Source: Nostoc linckia FACHB-104 (GTDB lineage Bacteria > Cyanobacteriota > Cyanobacteriia > Cyanobacteriales > Nostocaceae). From it: DNA of 64,000 nucleotides. The stretch spans positions 1-64,000 of the forward strand of contig NZ_JACJQJ010000008.1 in the NCBI RefSeq assembly GCF_014696615.1, in the 5' to 3' direction. Below, in pieces: positions 54,721 to 62,486 of this stretch. The first letter of the stretch is position 1. Each line of letters opens with the position of its first letter. The translations under genes and the position numbers were made by a program. The notes below the pieces were generated by a model. The model was not told the DNA's origin, did not search any database, and was given only the letters and a program-made list of their open reading frames with translations.

Positions 54721-55334
54721 AATCTTGTCCTTAGTGTGGAAAAGTGGAAGAGATTAATCACGGATACAATGATAACGAATATCATTTCGGGCTAAATTGC
54801 TAGAAAATACTTTTATTTTCGCGAAATCATTGATTTCACGTCAGAGATACTACCCTTCAAACTTTTTTAGAGTGAATTGTGCAGGATTTGGTAGCACTAT
54901 TTGGTGTCTATCCTACTTACATCACTAAGTATGAACAAAGGAAAGTAATTTCAGCATTACCCATATGGGTACTCTTTCTGTCTGAAAATTCCTCCCAGAA
55001 CTGTTTAAAGCTTTTCTTCGTGTACCTATGGAATTCTTCCTCCCCTGTTCACCAAAGCGATTGTATATTTTTTCAGTTGTAAATCCCTTATCCCAGCAGT
55101 ATCTCTTATCTTTACGCATAGAGGCCTAAAAAAGTCCGCAGGCTGAAATGCATTTTGAAAAGACATCAGATTTTGGCACTAATCGGCCCCTATTTGCGTC
55201 TATTATCTCACTTAGATCAACCTGCATCAGTTTTCCTGATGCAGTAATTTTATGTTTATATTCTATGAAATGTTATAAATTAACCTCAATTTTCAGCACA
55301 TCAATTTCTGCCCAATAGTCTAAAAATTATAATT
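54721..55334. other. Intergenic region with a perfect hairpin
   Basis: About 610 bp with no supported gene. A perfect stem-loop CTGCATCAG-TTTTC-CTGATGCAG (55222-55244), followed by TAATTTTATG, lies 91 bp before the GHL10 gene and may be a terminator of an unseen transcript or a leader element. Confidence 0.45.
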
Positions 55335-57521
55335 ATGCTCACTAATTTTAAAACTATAGTTAGACGATTTTCTGTATTTAACAAGGGTTTGCGCTCAATT
55401 AAGCGCCTTTTCTCCTTACTATTTGCAATATCATTTGCTACAGTTTTACTCATCAATAATTTCACTTCTGTAAAAGCTCAGGTATCAGAAGTACCTGCTA
55501 CAGAAATTCGTGGAGTTTGGCTGACTAATAATGACTTTGACATTTTAAGCGATCGCGCTAAACTGCAAGACACTATTGGTCAACTCCACCGCTTGAACTT
55601 TAACACCATTTATCCTGTAGTTTGGAATGATGGCTATACCAAATATCCCAGCGCCGTAGCGCAACGTGCAGGTATTCCGTTTTTCTTTAAAGGTAGAGAA
55701 GGACAAGATATCATTGCAGACATCGTTGCTCAAGCCCGTCGTCAGGGGGTACTCGCCATCCCTTGGTTTGAGTTTGGCTTTATGGCTCCCCTAACTTCCG
55801 AACTCGCATCTAACCATCCCGATTGGCTCACGCAAAAACAGGATGGAACCCAAACTTCCATTAGCGCTGCGGGTGAAGTGGCTTGGCTGAATCCCTTTCA
55901 CCCAGAAGTGCAAAAGTTTATTACTGACCTTGTCTTAGAAGTCATCACTCAATATGACGCTGATGGCATTCAATTTGACGATCACATGAGTTTACCGGTT
56001 GATTTTGGCTACGACAAGTACACAATTAACCTGTATACTCAAGAAACTGGCAGCCCTCCACCACCCAATCCTCACGCCCAAGCATGGAAGCAATGGCGCA
56101 CAGATAAAATCACAGCCTTTATGTTTCAGCTAAACCGAGCTGTGAAAGCCAGAAAACCCAATGCAATTTTCTCTGTATCTCCCAATTACTACGATTTTGC
56201 TTATAAATATCAATTGCAAGACTGGCTCACCTGGGTACGCTTGGGTGCTGTAGACGAGTTGATTGTCCAGCTTTACCGTAATGATTTGGACAGTTTTAAC
56301 AGTAAACTCACCAGCCCAGAACTTATAGAAACCAAACAATTAATACCTACTGGTGTTGGGATCATGGCTGGGTTGCGAAATCGCCCAGTTTCCATACAAC
56401 AAATTCAATCTCAAGTCCGGGCGGCTCAACAACAGGGTTTAGGAGTCACCTTCTTCTATTACGAAAGCCTTTGGGACTATGGACAAGAACCAGTAGCACA
56501 GCGCCAAGCTGGATTTCAAGAAGTGTTTGCTAATCCGGCTGTGCGCGATCGCTCTCAATTTATAGCCCGTAAGCCCAGTTTTAATACTATATCAGTTCCT
56601 TTATATGCTAAAGGTTCAGTCGGTCAGCGATCGCGTGGCTATTTTATGGAGTTAGCGATCGCAGGCGGTCAGCCAAAACGGGTTTTATTGGATACAGGCT
56701 CTGCTGGGCTGAGAGTTCCTAAAGAATTTCTAGGCAATGCTCCCATCAACAGAACAGGTCAAATTATCAAAGAAGTCTTAAGTGATGGTACTGTTCTGGA
56801 AGGAGAGTTAGTTTACACCAATATGCAACTTGGTCTTATCTCCACAGACGAACCTGTTCCCGTGCAGATTGTTACCGGTCGCCAATGTCTCCCCCAAAAG
56901 CCTAACTGCTCTGCAAAAAGTGGTACACCATTTTCCGGTATTATCGGTGTCAACTATTCAGAAAAGTCACTTCCCTATAATCCCTTGCGAAAGCTACCAG
57001 GAAACCTCAGTAACGGCTTAATCATTTCTGGTAATAGCGGTAGCAAAAACAAAGCCAGCCTAATTCTGGGTTTAACAGCTAATAATCAAAATGGTTTTAA
57101 GATGGTTTCCTTAAGTCCACAACCCGCGATTAATGGTATACCCGGTAACAGGTGGGACTCTCAGATTAACGGCGTTTGTGTAACTATTTCTGGTACTGCC
57201 ATGAAAAATACCTGTAATGGGAAAATGGTTGTTGATAGTGGAACAAACACTGGTTTTACCGAAGTTAAATCTGCTGCTCTCATGGGTAAACTCAAACCTG
57301 GTAGGTTACGCCCAGAAAATGCGCTGAAACTAGGAATTCCCGGGGTTTTAGACTACAGCCTCACACCAGGAAACCGTGACGGAATTAATGCATGGAACGT
57401 CAATGTCTCTGCAAAGGCGGAAAATCCTGTATTGGTGAATAGTGGGATGGCATTTTTTGATAAATACGATGTCCTACTCGATCCTGTGAATGGACAACAG
57501 GGTTTTCGTAGCCGTAGTTAA
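55335..57521 (+). CDS. GHL10 glycoside hydrolase-like protein fused to a pepsin-like domain
   Basis: This 728-residue secreted protein has a signal peptide/anchor at residues about 22-49. Residues about 55-420 are GHL10 (DUF187): EIRGVWLTNNDFDIL, IYPVVWNDGYT, AIPWFEFGFMA, GIQFDDHMSLP and VSPNYYDF, a barrel thought to cleave cell-wall or polysaccharide glycosides. Residues about 428-728 are a two-lobed aspartic-protease-like domain: VLLDTGSAGLRV (Asp453) and MVVDSGTNTGF (Asp634), the paired DTGS/DSGT arrangement, similar to DUF3443. Such bacterial domains may be proteases or only binding folds. I do not know this fusion as a standard architecture. Both halves are in one frame with no break. 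Single gene. Confidence 0.87.
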   Translation: MLTNFKTIVRRFSVFNKGLRSIKRLFSLLFAISFATVLLINNFTSVKAQVSEVPATEIRGVWLTNNDFDILSDRAKLQDTIGQLHRLNFNTIYPVVWNDGYTKYPSAVAQRAGIPFFFKGREGQDIIADIVAQARRQGVLAIPWFEFGFMAPLTSELASNHPDWLTQKQDGTQTSISAAGEVAWLNPFHPEVQKFITDLVLEVITQYDADGIQFDDHMSLPVDFGYDKYTINLYTQETGSPPPPNPHAQAWKQWRTDKITAFMFQLNRAVKARKPNAIFSVSPNYYDFAYKYQLQDWLTWVRLGAVDELIVQLYRNDLDSFNSKLTSPELIETKQLIPTGVGIMAGLRNRPVSIQQIQSQVRAAQQQGLGVTFFYYESLWDYGQEPVAQRQAGFQEVFANPAVRDRSQFIARKPSFNTISVPLYAKGSVGQRSRGYFMELAIAGGQPKRVLLDTGSAGLRVPKEFLGNAPINRTGQIIKEVLSDGTVLEGELVYTNMQLGLISTDEPVPVQIVTGRQCLPQKPNCSAKSGTPFSGIIGVNYSEKSLPYNPLRKLPGNLSNGLIISGNSGSKNKASLILGLTANNQNGFKMVSLSPQPAINGIPGNRWDSQINGVCVTISGTAMKNTCNGKMVVDSGTNTGFTEVKSAALMGKLKPGRLRPENALKLGIPGVLDYSLTPGNRDGINAWNVNVSAKAENPVLVNSGMAFFDKYDVLLDPVNGQQGFRSRS

Positions 57522-57923
57522 GGTATTAGTCTGTAGTTCATGTTGCGATCGCTTACATCAAGGCAAAGAGTAGTGCGATCGCACTAAAATTTTCATCTCG
57601 AAATATTTTCTTAAATTATATATCTACAATTTGATAGATAGATTCAAACACTCATCTTACTTCTCACGAGATATTTTATTATTAAAAATAGGCTGACAAT
57701 TTAATTAAGGATCTAAAAATAATATTTAATTTTTGCCAGTACAGGTACAGTTTCCAACAGATTCTTTTCGCTTCCCTGCCTATGGGAGTAATCTAACAAA
57801 TTCAATAAATTACTATATATTATTTTCTATCTTCCTACTTGCATATACCATACTATAGATACCCTCCTGACTCTGCAACGATTAAATTGAGTAGGTAAGA
57901 GGATACTAGGAGTATAGGAACCC
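57522..57923. other. Intergenic region
   Basis: About 400 bp. Two HIP1 sites lie near the left end (57545-57582). The rest is AT-rich, with the AGGAG ribosome site of the DUF2993 gene at its end. I see no gene. Confidence 0.45.
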
Positions 57924-58688
57924 ATGCCAGATCAGGAAAGGTTGGAGGAGCATTTATTATCACAAGCAGCAGAAAACACACTATCCGACCAACTGGACGA
58001 AGTAGAACAAATAAACGTAGATGTGCGAACCAATCTACTTAAAATTGTTCAAGGACAAGTAGATGAAGTTTCCCTAACTGGTCAAGGTTTGGTGTTCCAA
58101 AAAGACATCCGTGTACAGGAAATAAAAGTTAAAACAGATAGCGTTGCTGTCAATCCTTTAAATGCAATTTTTGGACAAATTGAACTGAATGAGCCAGTAA
58201 ATGCGATCGCTCGGATTGTGATGACATTAGCAGATATTAATCATGCTTTGTCTTCAGACTTAATTCACAATCAGTCACAAAAATGGGATTTAAATGTAGA
58301 TGGCAAAATTGTCAATTTTAATCTGCAAGAAATTCAAGTATCCCTACCGGGTAGCGGTAAAATAGAATTCGGGGGAACAGTGCTGCTCAATGAGATGGGA
58401 AACAGCCGCTTGTTAGGTTTTACAGCGAGACTTAAGCCATTTACCCATTCGCAACCATTGCTATTCGAGAGTTTCAACTGTACTCAGGGAGATGGTTTGT
58501 CAGTCAATCTCATGGCAGCATTAATGCAAAAGGTAAAAGAAATGCTGCAATTACCATATTTTGAATGGCAAAATATGCTATTAAGCATTAAAGATATGAA
58601 AGTACACACCGACAATATAATCATGTTGGTCAAAGCGCATGTTAAGCAAATACCATCCACAGATTCTATGCTTTCTCCTCAATCATAA
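57924..58688 (+). CDS. DUF2993 (LmeA-like) lipid-binding-fold protein
   Basis: This 254-residue protein is recognised as DUF2993 from the pattern VEQINVDVRTNLLKIVQGQVDEVSLTGQGLVFQKDIRVQEIKVKTDSVAVNPL. The family is common in cyanobacteria and actinobacteria and is thought to bind lipids or act on membrane glycolipids (LmeA in mycobacteria). There is no signal peptide; an amphipathic N-terminal helix is likely. It ends 77 bp upstream of crtO on the same strand, so cotranscription with a carotenoid gene is possible. Confidence 0.82.
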   Translation: MPDQERLEEHLLSQAAENTLSDQLDEVEQINVDVRTNLLKIVQGQVDEVSLTGQGLVFQKDIRVQEIKVKTDSVAVNPLNAIFGQIELNEPVNAIARIVMTLADINHALSSDLIHNQSQKWDLNVDGKIVNFNLQEIQVSLPGSGKIEFGGTVLLNEMGNSRLLGFTARLKPFTHSQPLLFESFNCTQGDGLSVNLMAALMQKVKEMLQLPYFEWQNMLLSIKDMKVHTDNIIMLVKAHVKQIPSTDSMLSPQS

Positions 58689-58765
58689 GAAAACTAGTAA
58701 CCCAGGTTTTTCTTAGTATTATTGTTGTAAATTTCTTCAAGCTACACCATTTCTAAATTACAAAT

Positions 58766-60460
58766 ATGCAAGAGTACGATGTTGTGATTATTGGTGCAGG
58801 ACATAACGGTTTAGTATGTGCTGCATATTTACTAAAAGCTGGCTATAGTGTCCTGCTACTAGAAAAGCGTTCTGTTCCTGGTGGTGCAGCTACCACTGAA
58901 GAATGTTTACCACAGGAAGCACCTGGATTTAAATTTAATTTGTGTGCAATTGATCACGAGTTTATACATTTGGGGCCAGTTGTTGAAGAATTAGAATTAG
59001 AAAAATATGGGCTGGAATATCTGGAATGCGATCCAGTAGTTTTCTGTCCTCATCCAGATGGAAAATATTTTTTAGCGCACAAATCCCTCGAAAAAACCTG
59101 TGCAGAAATTGCGCGTTACAATGAACGGGATGCGAGAAAATACGCCGAATTTACTGACTATTGGCAACGAGCATTAGGTGCAATGATTCCCATGTTTAAT
59201 GCTCCACCAAAGTCAATTATTGATATTGCTGGCAATTACGACATTACAAAACTGAAAGATTTATTTTCTGTCATTGGTTCTCCTAACAAAACGCTGGACT
59301 TTATTCGCAACATGATGACCAGTGCTGAAGATTTACTTAACGAATGGTTTGATGAAGAGTTTCTCAAAGCACCCCTAGCTAGGTTAGCAGCAGAACTGGG
59401 TGCGCCACCATCGCAAAAAACCATTGCTATTGGTGCAATTATGATGGCAATGCGTCACAATCCAGGTATGGCTAGACCTCGCGGTGGTACTGGCGCACTT
59501 GTCAAAGCCTTGGTGAATTTAGTTACAACTAAAGGTGGCGTAATTCTCACAGACCAGCACGTAGAAAAAGTCTTAATTGATGATAAAAAAGCAGTGGGTG
59601 TGCGTGTTGCTGGAGGCAAAGAATATCGCGCTAAATATGGAGTAATTTCTAATATTGATGCCAAGCGTTTATTCTTGCAAATGACTGATAAAACTGATAT
59701 TGATGCAGTCGATCCAGATTTGTGGGAAAGATTAGAACGCCGCATTGTTAACAACAATGAAACTATTCTCAAAATAGATTTAGCCTTAGATGAACCACTA
59801 CGTTTTCCTTATCATGAACACAAAGATGAATATCTTATTGGTTCTATCTTAATTGCCGATTCTGTAGCTCATGTTGAACAAGCACATAGCAAATGTACTT
59901 TAGGAGAAATCCCAGATTCTGACCCATCAATGTATGTAGTCATGCCTAGCGCTTTAGATCCCACATTAGCACCACCAGGTAAACATACAGTATGGATTGA
60001 ATTTTTTGCTCCCTATCAAATTGCTGGTGCAGAAGGTACAGGTTTGAGGGGTACAGGTTGGACAGACGAATTAAAAAATAAAGTAGCAGATAGGGTAGTT
60101 GATAAGTTAGCAACCTATGCTCCAAATGTCAAAACAGCAACTATCGCCCGTCGTGTAGAAAGTCCTGCGGAGCTAGGAGAAAGGCTAGGCGCTTACAAAG
60201 GGAATTATTACCACATTGATATGACATTAGATCAAATGGTATTTTTCCGCCCCTTACCAGAAATAGCCAACTACAAAACACCAATTGATAATCTCTTTTT
60301 AACTGGTGCTGGCACACATCCAGGTGGTTCAATTTCTGGTATGCCAGGACGTAATTGTGCGAGGGTATTCTTGCAAACTAAACATCCTATTGCTCAGACT
60401 TTGAAGGATGCCAGAGATTCAATTAAGTCTACTGTTGGCTCAGTATTTGGAATTATTTAG
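58766..60460 (+). CDS. crtO: Beta-carotene ketolase CrtO
   Basis: This 564-residue flavoprotein belongs to the CrtI/CrtO superfamily. The N-terminal FAD-binding Rossmann motif is DVVIIGAGHNGLVCAAYLL (residues 5-23), followed by EKRSVPGGAATTEE. Segments such as FNLCAIDHEFIHLGPV, RNMMTSAEDLLNEWFD, ARPRGGTGALVKAL and AGTHPGGSISGMPGRNCARVFL closely match the Synechocystis CrtO ketolase as I remember it. It should add 4-keto groups to beta-carotene to give echinenone, and acts at membranes. Length and the C-terminal flavin motif are complete. Confidence 0.92.
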   Translation: MQEYDVVIIGAGHNGLVCAAYLLKAGYSVLLLEKRSVPGGAATTEECLPQEAPGFKFNLCAIDHEFIHLGPVVEELELEKYGLEYLECDPVVFCPHPDGKYFLAHKSLEKTCAEIARYNERDARKYAEFTDYWQRALGAMIPMFNAPPKSIIDIAGNYDITKLKDLFSVIGSPNKTLDFIRNMMTSAEDLLNEWFDEEFLKAPLARLAAELGAPPSQKTIAIGAIMMAMRHNPGMARPRGGTGALVKALVNLVTTKGGVILTDQHVEKVLIDDKKAVGVRVAGGKEYRAKYGVISNIDAKRLFLQMTDKTDIDAVDPDLWERLERRIVNNNETILKIDLALDEPLRFPYHEHKDEYLIGSILIADSVAHVEQAHSKCTLGEIPDSDPSMYVVMPSALDPTLAPPGKHTVWIEFFAPYQIAGAEGTGLRGTGWTDELKNKVADRVVDKLATYAPNVKTATIARRVESPAELGERLGAYKGNYYHIDMTLDQMVFFRPLPEIANYKTPIDNLFLTGAGTHPGGSISGMPGRNCARVFLQTKHPIAQTLKDARDSIKSTVGSVFGII

Positions 60461-60494
60461 AGAAGACTCAAAATAAATTTTTCCATAGTTGTAG

Positions 60495-60598
60495 TAGCGT
60501 GGCAAGGCTAAAATAGTGCATTAGATTGGAAAAAATTCATCCCATATTAAACCGGATAAAACTAATTTATATTGCAACATTTAAGGCTTGCCACGCTA
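60495..60598. mobile_element. 104-bp MITE (TAGCGTGGCAAG ends)
   Basis: Perfect 12-bp terminal inverted repeats, TAGCGTGGCAAG (60495-60506) and CTTGCCACGCTA (60587-60598), flank about 80 AT-rich bases with no frame. The ends carry TA, consistent with an IS630/Tc1-like TA target, but this is a guess. Confidence 0.7.
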
Positions 60599-60602
60599 GT
60601 AG

Positions 60603-60628
60603 GGTGCGTTAACGCAGTGTAACGCACC
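60603..60628. repeat. GGTGCGTTA palindromic repeat
   Basis: A perfect 9-bp inverted repeat GGTGCGTTA / TAACGCACC has an 8-base loop. It is immediately next to the MITE. Confidence 0.8.
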
Positions 60629-60747
60629 TTGTTTATTTATTGGTAATGCGACAAATAAGCCAATTTCAATTGCACCGCATAGGCGCAGACGAAGCAGTGG
60701 TAAAAGTACTTATACAGTACTTTAAAGAAATGCGATCGCAAATATTA

Positions 60748-61056
60748 TCATTGTGGTGTCGAGGATTCGCGATTTTTGGGGAACAAGCTAATCAATGTAC
60801 GTAAAGCTTGGTTCACAGCCTCCCCATCAGGAAAATACTCTCGCACATCAGGATCGAGCATTACTGTTCCATCTTCGACAGTGAAGTGCTGTACAGTAGT
60901 TTGACCATCAGCTTGATGAATGGTAACAGTATGCCCACGCCGATAAGCTTGGTAGTGCTTTCCACGTACACCAGTTGTAAAATCGTATTCTGGAAGCATC
61001 TCATCTTTATCTGTGTTATCTGTCATATCAGATGGCTCAGAATTAACGTTGTTCAT
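60748..61056 (-). CDS. Antitoxin-like partner of BrnT (non-BrnA type)
   Basis: This 102-residue acidic protein has the segment MLPEYDFTTGVRGKHYQAYRRG, a hallmark of small antitoxin-like proteins encoded next to BrnT/RelE-fold toxins in cyanobacteria. The second half is TVTIHQADGQTTVQHFTVEDGTVMLDPDVREYFPDGEAVNQALRTLI. It lacks the ribbon-helix-helix of classic BrnA. Its start overlaps the toxin end by 14 bases (61043-61056), so translation is coupled. The antitoxin call is by context. Confidence 0.75.
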   Translation of the reverse strand: MNNVNSEPSDMTDNTDKDEMLPEYDFTTGVRGKHYQAYRRGHTVTIHQADGQTTVQHFTVEDGTVMLDPDVREYFPDGEAVNQALRTLISLFPKNRESSTPQ

Positions 61057-61321
61057 AAACTTTTTGTTCTGATTTAGTAGCTTGGCGACAACTGATGATA
61101 CGAATATTGAGTTGGCGTTCGGTATACACTACAATAAGCAATTTACCTCGCGCAGAAAGGCCAATATTAATATATCTTTCTTCATCAATTGAGTGTTTAG
61201 GGTCATTAATAGTAATTGCGAAAGGATCGTTGAATACAGTTTTTGCTTCTTCAAAGCTAATTCCATGCTTTCTAAGATTTTCTTTAGCTTTTTCTTCATC
61301 CCATTCAAACCCTAAGTCCAC
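61043..61321 (-). CDS. brnT: BrnT-family toxin
   Basis: This 92-residue RelE-like ribonuclease-fold protein is recognised as BrnT (DUF497): FEWDEEKAKENLRKHGISFEEAKTVF, then HSIDEERYINIGLSARGKLLIVVYTER, IRIISCRQATKSEQKVYE. The closing RIISCRxATKxE with basic residues is the family's active-site side. It would cleave mRNA and slow growth unless bound by the antitoxin. It is the first gene of the two-gene unit. Confidence 0.9.
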   Translation of the reverse strand: MDLGFEWDEEKAKENLRKHGISFEEAKTVFNDPFAITINDPKHSIDEERYINIGLSARGKLLIVVYTERQLNIRIISCRQATKSEQKVYEQR

Positions 61322-61476
61322 AAAACTATCCTTTTCTATAAAAGTTTAGTAACCTTTCATAACATTTCACTCAAAATTGTACCTTGTTCTGAATTAGTAA
61401 AGCTAGGAGTAATTTTCTTTAACAGTTCATCATGCTTTAAGATTGATGCATAAATGCAACACCTGACACCAGCGAT

Positions 61477-62202
61477 ATGCAACAACTATTTCCCGGTGAA
61501 GTATTTGCCAACACTGCTGATTTCGATACAGGTATTCGTCAGCTACTACCGCGCTATGACGAAATGCTGGAGGTAATTACCCGTTGTCTGCCTTCTACAA
61601 GTCTTCGCATTTTAGAATTAGGCTGTGGCACAGGTGAACTGAGCCTGAAAATACTCCAATGCTATCCAGATGCTCAAGTCATTGCCTTAGATTACTCGCC
61701 GCGAATGTTGCAATTTGCCCAAAGTAAAATTGCTGCAGATGGATATCAAAATCGATGGCAAGGTGTTGAAGCGGATTTTGGTGATTGGGCAAATAATCCA
61801 GAAAAATTTGATATAGGTACAGAATTTGATGCCTGTGTCTCATCTCTGGCTATTCATCATCTCCATGATGAAATGAAATTCAAGTTATTTCAGCAAATTG
61901 CTGTTAGCTTGAATCCTAATGGTTGTTTTTGGAATGCTGACCCTATCCTGCCAGAATCACCTGTATTAGTAGAAGTTTACCAAGCTGCGCGAGAGGAATG
62001 GGCTGCCCAACAGGGAAAAAACTTGGCAGAGGTTCGTGCTAAGGTGGGCAAAAGTACTACACAAGGCTACTCCAGCCAAGACCAGTTAGCTTCTGTGGAT
62101 ACTCATGTGCAAATGCTAACGCAAGCAGGGTTTTTAACAGTCGCAGTACCTTGGAAATACTATGGCTTGGCAGTGTTTGGCGGTTGGTTAGGCAAATTTT
62201 AG
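61477..62202 (+). CDS. Class I SAM-dependent methyltransferase
   Basis: This 241-residue Rossmann-fold enzyme binds S-adenosylmethionine: motif I LELGCGTGE (46-54), motif II around VIALDYSPRML, and FDACVSSLAIHHLHDE for post-motif IV. The substrate is unknown; it resembles small-molecule methyltransferases (methyltransf_11/25). It follows a short non-coding stretch on the plus strand, opposite to the toxin unit. Confidence 0.88.
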   Translation: MQQLFPGEVFANTADFDTGIRQLLPRYDEMLEVITRCLPSTSLRILELGCGTGELSLKILQCYPDAQVIALDYSPRMLQFAQSKIAADGYQNRWQGVEADFGDWANNPEKFDIGTEFDACVSSLAIHHLHDEMKFKLFQQIAVSLNPNGCFWNADPILPESPVLVEVYQAAREEWAAQQGKNLAEVRAKVGKSTTQGYSSQDQLASVDTHVQMLTQAGFLTVAVPWKYYGLAVFGGWLGKF

Positions 62203-62249
62203 CTCTTCAACTTGCTCATACATCGTTTTTAGGTATATGAAATACATAG

Positions 62250-62278
62250 CTAAAGGTACAACAATGTTGTGCCTTTAG
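62250..62278 (+). terminator. Hairpin after the methyltransferase
   Basis: CTAAAGGTACAACA and TGTTGTGCCTTTAG pair at 13 of 14 positions. The same hairpin family as 24021-24042. No T-run follows. Confidence 0.55.
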
Positions 62279-62486
62279 CATAATTGAGGGCAATTTTTAT
62301 AGTATAGGCTTTTGCTATAACGTAATAATCAGGATTTCAACGAAAATTAGGCATAAAATCCCTAAAAGAGTCTTTTAACTTTACCTCTGTGGCTTGCAAG
62401 ATTCGCAACCTGAATTAGCAATAGTTTCAGGGATTCCGGGAATACTGAAGGAGAGGCAAATCAAGACTTTAAGAAATTTTACTTTT

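Noticed and set aside
54879-55119. Short frames on both strands upstream of the GHL10 gene
   Set aside because: Neither has a ribosome site or recognisable motif; they could be remnants but cannot be supported.
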